From assembly GCF_037645805.1 (NCBI RefSeq), contig NZ_JBBEXE010000002.1, positions 1-64,000 on the forward strand: a stretch of DNA of 64,000 bases, read 5' to 3'. This stretch comes from Leptobacterium_A meishanense. Lineage in GTDB: Bacteria > Bacteroidota > Bacteroidia > Flavobacteriales > Flavobacteriaceae. This document shows, piece after piece, positions 52,957 through 62,251 of the stretch. Below the pieces are notes generated by a model that was not told the DNA's origin, searched no databases, and saw only the letters and a program-made list of their open reading frames with translations. Positions within the stretch are counted from its first letter, which is position 1, and every line of letters begins with the position of its first letter. The position numbers were made by a program, and so were the translations under genes.

Positions 52957-54230
52957 TAATCATACTTGTCTTTCCACTGTGCTTTAAGAAGTGCACGGAC
53001 CGTATTTTCCCGTTGATTTTCTCCCGGTATGTAAAAAGTAGTGTTTTTTAGCGCATCAGGTAAAAATTCTTGTTTCACAAAATTATCCGCATAATCGTGC
53101 GCATATTTGTAGTCTTCCCCATATCCCAACTCTTTCATTAATTTTGTAGGTGCGTTTCGCAAATGTAATGGTACTGACAAATCTCCTGTTTCCTTAACAG
53201 TTTGCTGCGCCTTTTTAATAGCTGTATAGGAAGCATTGCTTTTTGGAGAGGTTGCTAGGTATATAGCACATTGACTTAAAATAATTCGTGCTTCAGGATA
53301 CCCAACAGTAGTTACCGCTTGGAAAGTGTTATTTGCAATCACCAATGCAGTTGGATTGGCATTACCGATATCCTCGGAAGCTGAAATTAGCATACGCCGT
53401 GCAATAAATTTTACATCTTCACCGCCTTCTATCATTCTTGCCAACCAATAGACAGTACCATTAGGGTCACTCCCTCGTATCGACTTTATAAAGGCAGAAA
53501 TGATATCGTAATGTTGTTCTCCGGTTTTATCATATAGCACTGTATTCTTTTGCACTTTTTGAAGCACCAAATCATTTGTAAAAATGATAGTATTCATATT
53601 TTCAGCATTTACAACCAATTCAAAAATATTAAGTAGCTTTCTAGCATCACCTCCGGAGAGCCGTAGCAATGCTTCCGTTTCTTTTAGCGTAATGTTCTTT
53701 TTAGACAGAACAGGATCTATTTTAAGTGCTCTCAACAATAATCTTTCTAAATCTTCTTTATTAAAGGGATTTAAAATATATACTTGACAGCGTGATAAGA
53801 GTGCGGGGATCACTTCAAAACTTGGATTTTCTGTAGTAGCTCCAATCAAAGTCACCCAACCTTTTTCCACAGCACCTAATAACGAATCTTGCTGTGATTT
53901 ACTAAACCGATGAATCTCATCAATAAAAAGAATAGGACTTTTTGTAGTAAACAGTCCACTACTTTGTTTTGCTTTATCAATAACCTCACGTACGTCCTTA
54001 ACTCCTGAACTGATAGCACTTAACGTGTAAAAAGGCCTGCCTGATTCATTGGCAATGATGTTTGCCAATGTCGTTTTTCCGGTACCTGGAGGCCCCCAAA
54101 ATACTAATGAAGGTATAATCCCCTGTTTTATTTGGCTTGTAAGTGCCCCAGTTTCTCCAACTAAATGTTGTTGACTTATGTATTCATCTAATGTTTTTGG
54201 GCGTACTCGTTCAGCTAATGGTGCATTCAT
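52953..54230 (-). CDS. rarA: Replication-associated recombination AAA ATPase RarA
   Basis: A 425-residue clamp-loader-like ATPase acting at stalled replication forks. Domains in order: LAERVRPKTLDEYISQQHL, Walker A GPPGTGKTTLA (about residue 45), Walker B LFIDEIHRF, sensor 1 GATTENPSFEV, arginine-finger LLSRCQVY, and the C-terminal tetramerisation part with IRGSDPNGTVYWLARM and ASEDIGNANP. The start at 54230 (MNAPLAERVRP) is preferred; the frame extends further upstream but without conserved sequence. Confidence 0.95.
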   Translation of the reverse strand: MNAPLAERVRPKTLDEYISQQHLVGETGALTSQIKQGIIPSLVFWGPPGTGKTTLANIIANESGRPFYTLSAISSGVKDVREVIDKAKQSSGLFTTKSPILFIDEIHRFSKSQQDSLLGAVEKGWVTLIGATTENPSFEVIPALLSRCQVYILNPFNKEDLERLLLRALKIDPVLSKKNITLKETEALLRLSGGDARKLLNIFELVVNAENMNTIIFTNDLVLQKVQKNTVLYDKTGEQHYDIISAFIKSIRGSDPNGTVYWLARMIEGGEDVKFIARRMLISASEDIGNANPTALVIANNTFQAVTTVGYPEARIILSQCAIYLATSPKSNASYTAIKKAQQTVKETGDLSVPLHLRNAPTKLMKELGYGEDYKYAHDYADNFVKQEFLPDALKNTTFYIPGENQRENTVRALLKAQWKDKYDY

Positions 54231-54323
54231 AAGATAAAAATAACCAATATTTATATGACAAGATAACATGTTTTTATGTTTGGTTATTTTTTTGATATAC
54301 AAAACATTGATTAAATTCATGAA

Positions 54324-55013
54324 ATGAAAAAAACAGCATCATTTGTTTTTTCAACCGGAGTAGTTGGTTATCCATTACTGTTTGTCTTAGCCATATGGAT
54401 AGTTTATTGGTTTGAAGTTCGTTTTGGGTATGATTTTACGGTTTATGGCATATTTCCCAGAACTGTTTCAGGATTAAAAGGGATCTTTTTCAGCCCTTTT
54501 ATCCACAGCTCATTAAAACATTTATATAATAATACCCTTCCATTTTTCTTTCTTTCAAGTGGATTATTCTATTTCTATCGAAGGATAAGCTGGAAAGTAA
54601 TGGCCTTTGGAACTGTTTTGACGGGTATTATCACCTGGCTGATAGCGAGAGATGCCTATCATATAGGAGCGAGTGGGATTATATACATGCTTAGCAGCTT
54701 TGTTTTTTTTCGTGGGATTATTGTAAAACAATATCGCTTAATTGCATTATCACTTATAGTAGTATTCTTGTATGGAAGCCTTGTGTGGTATGTTTTTCCT
54801 GTAGACGACCGAATTTCTTGGGAAGGGCATCTGTCAGGATTTTTAACCGGATTGATCTTTGCCTTCTTATTTAAAGAAAATAATCGTAAAGAAATAGATA
54901 TAGAAACAACAATAGGAGATGAAAACGATCCTTTTCTAAATCATTTTGATGCAGATGGTAATTTTATTCCGACGAGTGCATTGGAAAATGAAAAAAATGA
55001 AAACAAAGAGTAA
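54324..55013 (+). CDS. Rhomboid intramembrane serine protease
   Basis: A 229-residue protein with six membrane helices. The catalytic Ser117 is in HIGASGIIYML and His169 in WEGHLSGFLTG, the classic Ser-His dyad of rhomboids. The L1-loop region FSPFIHSSLKHLYNN fits. A charged cytoplasmic tail (about 188-229) ends the protein. The substrate is unknown. Confidence 0.9.
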   Translation: MKKTASFVFSTGVVGYPLLFVLAIWIVYWFEVRFGYDFTVYGIFPRTVSGLKGIFFSPFIHSSLKHLYNNTLPFFFLSSGLFYFYRRISWKVMAFGTVLTGIITWLIARDAYHIGASGIIYMLSSFVFFRGIIVKQYRLIALSLIVVFLYGSLVWYVFPVDDRISWEGHLSGFLTGLIFAFLFKENNRKEIDIETTIGDENDPFLNHFDADGNFIPTSALENEKNENKE

Positions 55014-55044
55014 TCTTGATCTGCTGATTAATAAGCTATAAGGA

Positions 55045-55785
55045 TTAATAATTGCGTTGTCTCAAGACCTCGTAGAGAAATACACCACACGCTACAGATA
55101 CATTTAATGAAGCAATAGTTCCTTTCATAGGCAATTTTATGGCTTCATCGGTTATTTTCAGTAGGGAAGGGGAAATTCCCTTTCCTTCAGCCCCCATAAT
55201 AATCGCTATAGGCTTTTTGAACGAAGCACTTTCGTATATGGTTTGTTTTGCTTTTTCGGTAGCAGCAATAACTTTGATACCTGAAGCTTGAAGGTAATAA
55301 ACAGCATCTTTAATATGATCTACTTTGCATATAGGCATATTAAAAACAGCACCGGCAGAAGTTTTGATGGTATCAGCTGTGACCGAAACACTCCCTCTTT
55401 TAGGGATGATAATACCATTAACCCCGGTACATTCGGCTGTTCTGATGATAGCACCAAAATTCCGGACATCTGATAATTGATCAAGTACTAAAAATAAAGG
55501 AACTTCTTCTGATTCCAGGGTTGAGATGACCAATTCTTCAAAATCATAAAACTCTATAGGGGAGATGATAGCGATGACCCCTTGATGGTTTTTAGAAGTT
55601 ATTTTATTTAACTTTTGAAGAGGGACATAGGATATACTGATCTGTTTTTTTTTAATTAACTCATAGAGTTCATTAAATAAACTATTTTTTAATTCCCGTT
55701 GAACAAAAACCTTATCAATAGGTTTTTTGGCTTTTATGACCTCAATAACAGACCTGATACCAAAAGCGTAACTTTCTAATTTCAT
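55045..55785 (-). CDS. rlmB: TrmH-family RNA 2'-O-methyltransferase, RlmB type
   Basis: A 246-residue SPOUT methyltransferase, probably methylating G2251 of 23S rRNA. The N-terminal substrate-binding domain (about 1-80, FGIRSVIEVIKAKKPIDKVFVQ) is followed by the knotted domain with DQLSDVRNFGAIIRTAECTG, MGAEGKGISPSLL and the C-terminal IASLNVSVACGVFLYEVLRQ. The Asn, Glu and Ser/Asn motif residues are intact. Confidence 0.9.
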   Translation of the reverse strand: MKLESYAFGIRSVIEVIKAKKPIDKVFVQRELKNSLFNELYELIKKKQISISYVPLQKLNKITSKNHQGVIAIISPIEFYDFEELVISTLESEEVPLFLVLDQLSDVRNFGAIIRTAECTGVNGIIIPKRGSVSVTADTIKTSAGAVFNMPICKVDHIKDAVYYLQASGIKVIAATEKAKQTIYESASFKKPIAIIMGAEGKGISPSLLKITDEAIKLPMKGTIASLNVSVACGVFLYEVLRQRNY

Positions 55786-55813
55786 GATAATGTTTTTAAA
55801 TGTTATTTTTTAT

Positions 55814-55850
55814 AAAAAAAGGCTGTCAAAATAGACAGCCTTTTTTATTA
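55814..55850. terminator. Bidirectional terminator after susD
   Basis: The 13-bp stem (55815-55827 with 55834-55846, core GGCTGTC/GACAGCC) has a 6-nt loop. It is flanked by A-run and T-run, so it can act on either strand. It closes the susC-susD transcript; rlmB starts on its other side and reads away from it. Confidence 0.85.
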
Positions 55851-55868
55851 TTTTAAATAGATTAATAT

Positions 55869-57278
55869 TTAATATCCTGGGTTTTGATGAATATTTGGAT
55901 TCAAGTCTCTTTCAGAAGTTGGGATTGGAAGGATAGTCTTGTCAGCACCAAAGGCAGATGCTGCTTCATTTGGCATTCCAGGCCTTCTTAGAGCCATTCC
56001 ATTTCGTAATAAATCCATTCTACGATGTCCTTCAAAACAAAGCTCTTTTCTACGTTCAAGCAATATAGCATCTAAATTGACTGAACCTAAAGGTGCTAGA
56101 CCAGCTCTATTCCTTAATGTATTAATGTCACTAAGAGGAGTGGCTCCAACAGTTGTACCACCTCTTAAGTTTGCTTCGGCACGTATTAAATACATTTCTG
56201 TTATACGAATAACAGGTGCATTGTCTGTAAGGTTTATTCCATCAGGAAACTTACTGCTAAATGTAGACGTACCAGATTCTGCATCTGTCCCTACTTGATT
56301 CAAGGTAGTAAATCTAAGATCTCCCGGTTCTGCTGCAAACGCATCTAACAAATTTTGTGAAAATGGTGCATCTCCTCTTCCAATGGGAGCAGGATTTGAC
56401 AATCCTGAAAAACCTTGACCACTTGTCTGTCCATCAATTGCCGTATTAATTACGGTGAATACATCTTCGGAAGTGAGCTGATTATAAAAACTATAATCAG
56501 AAGCTAAACTATATTCCGAAGACTGAATGACTTGATTTGCAAAATCAGCTGCTTCAGCAAATTGCTCTCTATAAAGATAGAGTCTTGCTAACAAAGCTCT
56601 TGCAGCCCCTTTACTAGCTAACCCTCTACTTGTTGAAGTTAAAAGACCTGGAATGGCATCAGTAAGATCCTGTTCAATTGCTGCATGTACTTCATTCACA
56701 GTACTGGCTGCTAACTGAAATTGACTGGGATCTCCTTCAAAAAATTCAGTAACCAAAGGTATTCCTAGGTTGCTTCCATTTGAAAACTGATAAGGCTGTG
56801 CAAACAAATTGACTAATTGAAAATTAACCAACGCACGAATAAACTTTGCCTCTGCTATTATACGGTCTCTATCCGTATTTGATAGACCAGGAACGTCAGC
56901 AGCTGGCAAGTTATTGATCAAAAAATTTGCAGATGAAATAACCCTGTATGAATTTCTCCAGAAAGGAAATATTGAAGTGTTATTTGCAAGTGTTATATAA
57001 TCACGCATTTCCCTAAAGGTTGGAAATGAGCCTACAAAATTAACATTATCACTCATCCACTCTTGAGCTAACTGAGGGGTACCATTCATTACATTGTCAC
57101 TTTGCAAACGGCTATAGGCTCCTACTAAAACACCTTCTACTAAGCCTGGATCTGAAAGAATAGCACTATTTGTTATACTATCTTCCGGACCAATGTCTAA
57201 CTTTTCTACACATGATACTGCTGAGACAAATATTGTCATCGTTAGTATATAAGTGATTTTATTTATTATTTTTTTCAT
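55869..57278 (-). CDS. SusD/RagB-family nutrient-binding lipoprotein
   Basis: A 469-residue outer-membrane surface lipoprotein with lipobox VSAVSC (Cys23). SusD features: GLVEGVLVGAYSRLQSD early, TPR-like helices (LINNLPAADV, AEAKFIRALVNFQLVNLF, KGAARALLARLYLYREQFAEAADFANQVI) and the C-terminal MYLIRAEANLRGG with ERRKELCFEGHRRMDLLRNG. It forms the lid over the SusC channel encoded just upstream. No glycosidase, sulfatase or regulator lies nearby, so the ligand cannot be guessed. Confidence 0.94.
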   Translation of the reverse strand: MKKIINKITYILTMTIFVSAVSCVEKLDIGPEDSITNSAILSDPGLVEGVLVGAYSRLQSDNVMNGTPQLAQEWMSDNVNFVGSFPTFREMRDYITLANNTSIFPFWRNSYRVISSANFLINNLPAADVPGLSNTDRDRIIAEAKFIRALVNFQLVNLFAQPYQFSNGSNLGIPLVTEFFEGDPSQFQLAASTVNEVHAAIEQDLTDAIPGLLTSTSRGLASKGAARALLARLYLYREQFAEAADFANQVIQSSEYSLASDYSFYNQLTSEDVFTVINTAIDGQTSGQGFSGLSNPAPIGRGDAPFSQNLLDAFAAEPGDLRFTTLNQVGTDAESGTSTFSSKFPDGINLTDNAPVIRITEMYLIRAEANLRGGTTVGATPLSDINTLRNRAGLAPLGSVNLDAILLERRKELCFEGHRRMDLLRNGMALRRPGMPNEAASAFGADKTILPIPTSERDLNPNIHQNPGY

Positions 57279-57297
57279 TTTATATTTATTTTTTTAA

Positions 57298-60246
57298 TTA
57301 AAATGTCACTCTAGCTCCTATTAGATAGGATTTTGTTTGTGGAGCTACAAAGAAACTTTCTCCTAATTGTAAAGGATTAACATTGTTAGTCACCTCTGGA
57401 TCTCTATCTCCCAAATCGCTATCTTTTATAGTTAAGAGATTTGTACCTGTAGCATAGATTCGGATAGAATCTACGAAATTCATTTTTTCTAAGAATTTTT
57501 TTGGCACATTATACCCTAAGGTAACATTCTTAAGTCTTATGAATGATCCATCTTTTAGTTGATTAGTAGAATTAGTTCTAAACAAACCAACTGTAGAGCT
57601 ATTTAATGCAGGAAAATATGCATTATCGCCAGGTTGTGTCCAGTAATCTAAAAGACGCGTACTCATGTTGAAACCAATAGGAGCATCAGTAAACCGAATA
57701 CCTCCTATTAAAATATCATTTCCATAAGTATAGTTCATAAAGATATTTAAATCAAAATTTTTGTATTTAAAGGTATTGGTAATACCACCATAAAAGTCTG
57801 GCTGGGCATCCCCTACAATTCTTCGATCATCTGGAGTTGGAGATGTAGTAATATTGCCGTCAAAATCTAACCATTCAGCATCACCTGTCTGAGGGTTTAC
57901 TCCTACATAGCGAATCATGTAAAAACTATTTGCAGACTCACCTACAACAGCTCTTTGATTTCCGGATCCTGATATAAACTCTCTTCCTTGATTATCAAGA
58001 TTAGCACCTGGTAGTGAAATAACTTCATTATCTATAGTTGATAAGTTTATTTTGGTAGTCCACTCAAAATCTTCTGTTCTAATGTTTACAGTACTTAAAT
58101 CGAACTCAAAACCTCTATTTTCAATCTCCCCTGCGTTTCTTGCAACTGAATTAAGACCAGTTTGCGATGGTAGCGGAACATTCAATAATAAATTATCAGT
58201 ACGTTTGATATAATAGTTTGCATTAAATCTAACTCGATTACCAAAGAAACCAGTTTTTATGCCTACATCAAATGTTGCAGTCTCTTCCCATTGTAAATCT
58301 ACGTTTTCAGCTGAAGAAGGAATTATACCAGGGATATTGTTATAGTTTGAAGATGCAAATGTACCTAAAGAAGGGAAGTTTCCTATGCGGTCATTTCCGG
58401 TAGTTCCATAACTAGCTCGAATGCTCAAGAAATCAAAAAAACTATCTTGCATAAATGCTTCATCAGAAACAATCCATCCACCAGCAACTGCCCAGAAATT
58501 ACCAAATTTCTTATTAGCTCCGAATCGACTGGAGCCATCTCTTCTGAAAGATCCTTCTAACAAATATTTCCCTTTGTAGTCATAGTTTATCCGCGAGAAT
58601 ATTTGTCCATATAACCTGAATTGTGTTCTAGAGCTAAATGTAAGAGGAAATATTGATGCACTTGTAATATTTCTCAACTGATCAGATAAAAAGCCAGTAC
58701 CTTGTGCTCTTGTAACATTTGTTCTGGTTTCTTCATAGGAAGTACCTACAAGCGCAGACACTGTATGATCGCCAAATGATTTGTTATAATTCAGAGTCCC
58801 TGTGATAAGATGTCTATTAATAAACACAACTCTGTTGCCAGCAAACCCCCCAGGAGAGTTCACTTCTAAGCTCCTATTTGTTTCTTCAATTTGTGTTCGG
58901 TCTACACCAAAATCAATTTTAGCTTTTAAGCCTTCGTAAAGTTCTGCTTCTATATAAGTGTTCCCTGTAATTTTAGTTGTCTGAACTTGATTCAAATCTA
59001 AAGCCTCAATAGCCAAGACATTAGCAATAAAACCAGTATTTACAAAATCTCCTTCACTATCTCTAGGAAGTACATCAGGTCTTTGAAGAAATCCTACTGT
59101 CCACGGTGAAAATGTAGAATTTTCGGCAGAAATCCGATCGTTGAGTGTTGTAGTTACAGCCAAATTCATACCAGCATTTAACCAATCAGTCGCTTGTGTA
59201 TTTACATTAATACGGGCACTTGTCTTTTCTAAAGAATTACCAATGATAAACCCTTCAGCGTCAGAATGATTTAAACCAAAATAATAAGTGGATTTCTCAC
59301 TTCCTCCTGAAACACTTATGTCTTGATTGGTAGTTACCCCTTGTCTGTCAACTGCAGATAACCAGTCAAAACCTTCAGGAACAGGATTGTTAGTGCCATT
59401 TAAAATGTTTCTGAACTCAGTAAATTGTTGAATGTTCATCATATCTTCAACAAAAGTAGCTTCATTTATAGAGGCAGAATAACCAATGGTTACTTTTGGC
59501 TTATCACCCAATTTACCTCTTTTTGTAGTAATTAATATGACACCATTGGACCCTCTAGTACCATATAAGGATGTTGCAGCAGCATCTTTTAAAACCGTAA
59601 AACTTTCAATGTCCTCTGTATTAACATATGACAAGGGATTTAATCCAGTATTACTTCCGTTTGATAATGTTTGGTTTTGATCATCAATTGGTACACCATC
59701 AATAACAATTAATGGATTTGACCCTCCTGTTAATGAGTTAACGCCTCGCACACGAATTACAGAAGCAGAACCTAATACTCCTGAGGCTCCTGTAACGGCT
59801 ACCCCTGAAGATTGTCCTTGCAATAAATCTTGCGGAGATGTAGCTTGAATATTCTCAATATCTTCTTGTTTTACCAAGGAAACATTTTGAATAATCTTTC
59901 GTTCACTTTGTTGACCGTAACCAACTACTACCACCTCTTCAAGCGCTTGAGCATCTTCAACCATCTGTACGTTGATCGTGTTAGAAGCACCAATTGCACG
60001 TTCTTCTGTTCGTTGTCCTAAATAGGTAAAGACTAAAGTCTGTCCAACCGCTGCAGAAATAGAATAATTTCCGTCAAAATCTGATTGGGTTCCATTAGTT
60101 GTACCTTTTACTATGACATTAACTCCAGGTAACGGTAAACCATTTTGGTCAGTTATTGTACCTGAGACTGTCTTTTGTTGTGCAAACGTTAGCTGCACAA
60201 TAAACGCCAGTAATAGCGTTAAAATTCCACTAAACTTTGTTCTCAT
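57298..60246 (-). CDS. SusC/RagA-family TonB-dependent receptor
   Basis: A 982-residue outer-membrane transporter. The signal peptide ends at LTFAQQ (residue 24). A carboxypeptidase-regulatory-like beta domain (about 26-110) contains the SusC motif DFDGNYSI. The TonB box is near EEVVVVGYGQQ (about residue 115). The plug (about 120-235) has VRGVNSLTGGSNPLIVIDGVP and LKDAAATSLYGTRGSNGVI, followed by a 22-strand barrel ending in a beta strand RVTF. It works with the adjacent SusD and needs a TonB system such as that at 5.3-7.2 kb. Confidence 0.95.
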   Translation of the reverse strand: MRTKFSGILTLLLAFIVQLTFAQQKTVSGTITDQNGLPLPGVNVIVKGTTNGTQSDFDGNYSISAAVGQTLVFTYLGQRTEERAIGASNTINVQMVEDAQALEEVVVVGYGQQSERKIIQNVSLVKQEDIENIQATSPQDLLQGQSSGVAVTGASGVLGSASVIRVRGVNSLTGGSNPLIVIDGVPIDDQNQTLSNGSNTGLNPLSYVNTEDIESFTVLKDAAATSLYGTRGSNGVILITTKRGKLGDKPKVTIGYSASINEATFVEDMMNIQQFTEFRNILNGTNNPVPEGFDWLSAVDRQGVTTNQDISVSGGSEKSTYYFGLNHSDAEGFIIGNSLEKTSARINVNTQATDWLNAGMNLAVTTTLNDRISAENSTFSPWTVGFLQRPDVLPRDSEGDFVNTGFIANVLAIEALDLNQVQTTKITGNTYIEAELYEGLKAKIDFGVDRTQIEETNRSLEVNSPGGFAGNRVVFINRHLITGTLNYNKSFGDHTVSALVGTSYEETRTNVTRAQGTGFLSDQLRNITSASIFPLTFSSRTQFRLYGQIFSRINYDYKGKYLLEGSFRRDGSSRFGANKKFGNFWAVAGGWIVSDEAFMQDSFFDFLSIRASYGTTGNDRIGNFPSLGTFASSNYNNIPGIIPSSAENVDLQWEETATFDVGIKTGFFGNRVRFNANYYIKRTDNLLLNVPLPSQTGLNSVARNAGEIENRGFEFDLSTVNIRTEDFEWTTKINLSTIDNEVISLPGANLDNQGREFISGSGNQRAVVGESANSFYMIRYVGVNPQTGDAEWLDFDGNITTSPTPDDRRIVGDAQPDFYGGITNTFKYKNFDLNIFMNYTYGNDILIGGIRFTDAPIGFNMSTRLLDYWTQPGDNAYFPALNSSTVGLFRTNSTNQLKDGSFIRLKNVTLGYNVPKKFLEKMNFVDSIRIYATGTNLLTIKDSDLGDRDPEVTNNVNPLQLGESFFVAPQTKSYLIGARVTF

Positions 60247-60285
60247 TTTTTAAATTATTTGAATTAGCTAGTGCCAAAAATCTTA

Positions 60286-60299
60286 AATTAACGTTAATT
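60286..60299. promoter_or_regulatory. Perfect 14-bp palindrome upstream of susC
   Basis: AATTAACGTTAATT, centred 46 nt upstream of the susC start, is a candidate operator. No regulator gene is adjacent. In such AT-rich DNA chance occurrence is possible. Confidence 0.35.
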
Positions 60300-60317
60300 A
60301 TCCAACTTTTTTTTCAT

Positions 60318-60366
60318 AAAAAAACTTTTGGAGTACTGTTTTTCCATAAAAATCAAACTCCAAAGG
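60318..60366 (-). terminator. Terminator of the BamA-like gene
   Basis: On the minus strand a stem TTTGGAGT/ACTCCAAA (60357-60364 with 60327-60334) with a 22-nt loop is followed by a 7-nt T-run. It lies directly after the BamA-like stop codon and before the susC leader. Confidence 0.6.
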
Positions 60367-60367
60367 A

Positions 60368-62068
60368 TTAAAAAAAGGAGGAAAAGCTGACATGTATTTT
60401 AGATTCTGATAGTTTAATGCTGGAGTCATTGGTCTTGCCAACTGCATAGTTGAATTTTAAAATTCCACCTGCCGTTTTTGTAGAAAAACCAAAACCAAAA
60501 CCGTATAAATTATTTTTACTGCCTACTAGTTTGTCTTCGGTATACCCGATATCTATAATAGAGTGGATGTATGTATCATTAGATAGAAATACCTGATATT
60601 CTGTATTAATCACATTATATAATGTAGCTTCAATAGTGTTTTCATTGAAGCCTCTTATTGAATTAATTCCTCCATAGCGTATTTTTTCGCTTAAAAAATA
60701 ATCATCAGAGAATAATGACTGAAAGGTGTTTTTTAGGTAAATTTTGTTTCTTCTGTCTAAATCCCAGCGGTAGCTTATAGATGTATTGATTTTTTGCTGA
60801 TCTGTTTTTTGCTGATCTGTTTTGCGATAGCCATGTCCGAATCGTATATCTATGAGGAACTTTTCTTTAAGTAAAGAGTTGTTTGAGCTATTAACTTTTT
60901 TTTGAAAACCAATAGTATAGAAAATAGAAGAAAGGTCTTTTAATATGTTATCAGTTATGACTTCAGATGTGCTATTAGTGTTTAAGTTCTCAATGCCGAT
61001 TCTCATGAGCGAATTTGTATTCAAAGCATACTCTAAATTAAAAACAGTGGACGTGTTGCTAAATATAGAGTCTTGGCGTAATATGTTAAGTTCAGTATTT
61101 AATCCAATGGGAGTATTAAATATATAAGGGATAGTAAGTGCTGTCTTAAAAGTAGTTTGTTTATTACCGTTGTTTTTCCAGTTTAAGACAAATTCTTCTC
61201 CTTTATTTAGATTGTTTAATAATTTTAAATCAATATAACCATTGAGATTTATGTTACTATTGCTTTGGTCTGTGCCAAATCCTAAAAAACCATCAAATGA
61301 ATTTGCCGATCTTTTTTTTAAATATAAGAAAACAGTAGTGCTGTCTTTTTCGAAGAGTACTTCAGGGGGCTTAATTTCTTCAATAAAAGGAAGAGAATTA
61401 ATTGTCAAGGTGTTTTTAATGAAATCATCTTTATAGAAGACCTTCCCTTTTTTAAGTATTTGGTTGTTTTTTAAAAAAGCTTTTGGGAATTTTTTATAAC
61501 CTTTTACAATAATTTTATCAAGCGTTCTGTTTTTAGTTGTAGAAATAATAAGCTTAGCCATTAGAGTGTCGTTCCGTACTTTTAAGTTTTCAAGATTGGC
61601 CTCTATAAAAGGATCTCCCTTTTTCTCGAAGAAGGTGGTTATTTTTTCTAGAACATTTGCTGTTTGTTTGAAGTCTATTTTAAAGGAGTTTTTATTGATT
61701 TTAGAATTGGTAGGTAAAATATTAATAAGTGCTGTTCTTGGGATTTTTTCTTCATCATACGTTATAGACGCAGATATTATTTTTTTATTAAGAACCCAAT
61801 TAGCAATATATAGAGTGTCATTTTCTTTCTTGAGTGAAATCAACGCACTTTCTAAATAACCAATACGATGTAATTGTTCATGAAATGAGTTCAGTGTTTC
61901 ATAAAGGCTCTTAATATCAATATGTTCTTGTTGGTAACCAATACTGTCAATAATGATGTTTTCGCTTTTGCTTTTCCCTTTTATGTGCACTTTAATTTTT
62001 TGCCCATATATATTATATGATGTAAGTATAAATATTAAGGTAAACAAGCAGAAAAAAAATGCTCTCAA
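60368..62068 (-). CDS. BamA/TamA-superfamily outer-membrane protein with POTRA domains
   Basis: A 566-residue protein with a signal peptide ending near NIYGQ (residue 23) and probably two or three POTRA domains (about 25-255; DKIIVKGYKKFPKAFLKN marks one). A C-terminal 16-strand-type barrel (about 270-566) has the RGFNENT motif (cf. the VRGF/Y of Omp85 loop 6) near residue 475. The start is a TTG, as no in-frame ATG is close. It is shorter than BamA (about 800 residues or more), so a TamA-, ShlB/FhaC- or patatin-linked-type role is possible. A KTDQQ pentapeptide is duplicated in tandem. Confidence 0.72.
   Translation of the reverse strand: MRAFFFCLFTLIFILTSYNIYGQKIKVHIKGKSKSENIIIDSIGYQQEHIDIKSLYETLNSFHEQLHRIGYLESALISLKKENDTLYIANWVLNKKIISASITYDEEKIPRTALINILPTNSKINKNSFKIDFKQTANVLEKITTFFEKKGDPFIEANLENLKVRNDTLMAKLIISTTKNRTLDKIIVKGYKKFPKAFLKNNQILKKGKVFYKDDFIKNTLTINSLPFIEEIKPPEVLFEKDSTTVFLYLKKRSANSFDGFLGFGTDQSNSNINLNGYIDLKLLNNLNKGEEFVLNWKNNGNKQTTFKTALTIPYIFNTPIGLNTELNILRQDSIFSNTSTVFNLEYALNTNSLMRIGIENLNTNSTSEVITDNILKDLSSIFYTIGFQKKVNSSNNSLLKEKFLIDIRFGHGYRKTDQQKTDQQKINTSISYRWDLDRRNKIYLKNTFQSLFSDDYFLSEKIRYGGINSIRGFNENTIEATLYNVINTEYQVFLSNDTYIHSIIDIGYTEDKLVGSKNNLYGFGFGFSTKTAGGILKFNYAVGKTNDSSIKLSESKIHVSFSSFF
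60790..60819. repeat. Tandem 15-bp duplication in the BamA-like gene
   Basis: A 15-bp unit (60790-60804) is repeated exactly at 60805-60819. In the protein it gives KTDQQKTDQQ in a predicted loop between barrel strands. It keeps the frame and looks like recent slippage. Confidence 0.9.
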
Positions 62069-62165
62069 AACAGTTTTATTTTTTGTAAAATAACATAAAA
62101 TATAATGAGGAGTTGTTTCATGGGGACAAAAAAAGTGATATTAGCTGAAAATAAATATGTGAACG

Positions 62166-62196
62166 TTTGAAAAATTGGAAAATATTTCTACCTTTG
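62166..62196 (+). promoter_or_regulatory. Promoter of the str operon
   Basis: TTTG (62166-62169) and TACCTTTG (62189-62196), 19 nt apart, form an ideal Bacteroidota promoter for rpsL-rpsG-fusA. The leader is about 50 nt. Confidence 0.85.
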
Positions 62197-62199
62197 CGA

Positions 62200-62215
62200 C
62201 CCTCTAAAAAGAGGG
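62200..62215 (+). promoter_or_regulatory. Short hairpin at the 5' end of the rpsL leader
   Basis: CCCTC/GAGGG with a 6-nt TAAAAA loop would lie right at the start of the mRNA. It could stabilise the transcript or take part in ribosomal-protein feedback. There is no T-run, so it is not a terminator. Confidence 0.4.
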
Positions 62216-62251
62216 ATTTATATAAAAATCATAATTATTGTAACGTAAATT

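Noticed and set aside
60790..60819. CRISPR-like or variable-number repeat array
   Set aside because: There are only two directly adjacent copies, within a coding region and without spacers.
62200..62215. Attenuator in the rpsL leader
   Set aside because: The hairpin is only 5 bp and is followed by ATTTATAT rather than a T-run, with no competing structure that I could see. It is kept only as a leader hairpin.
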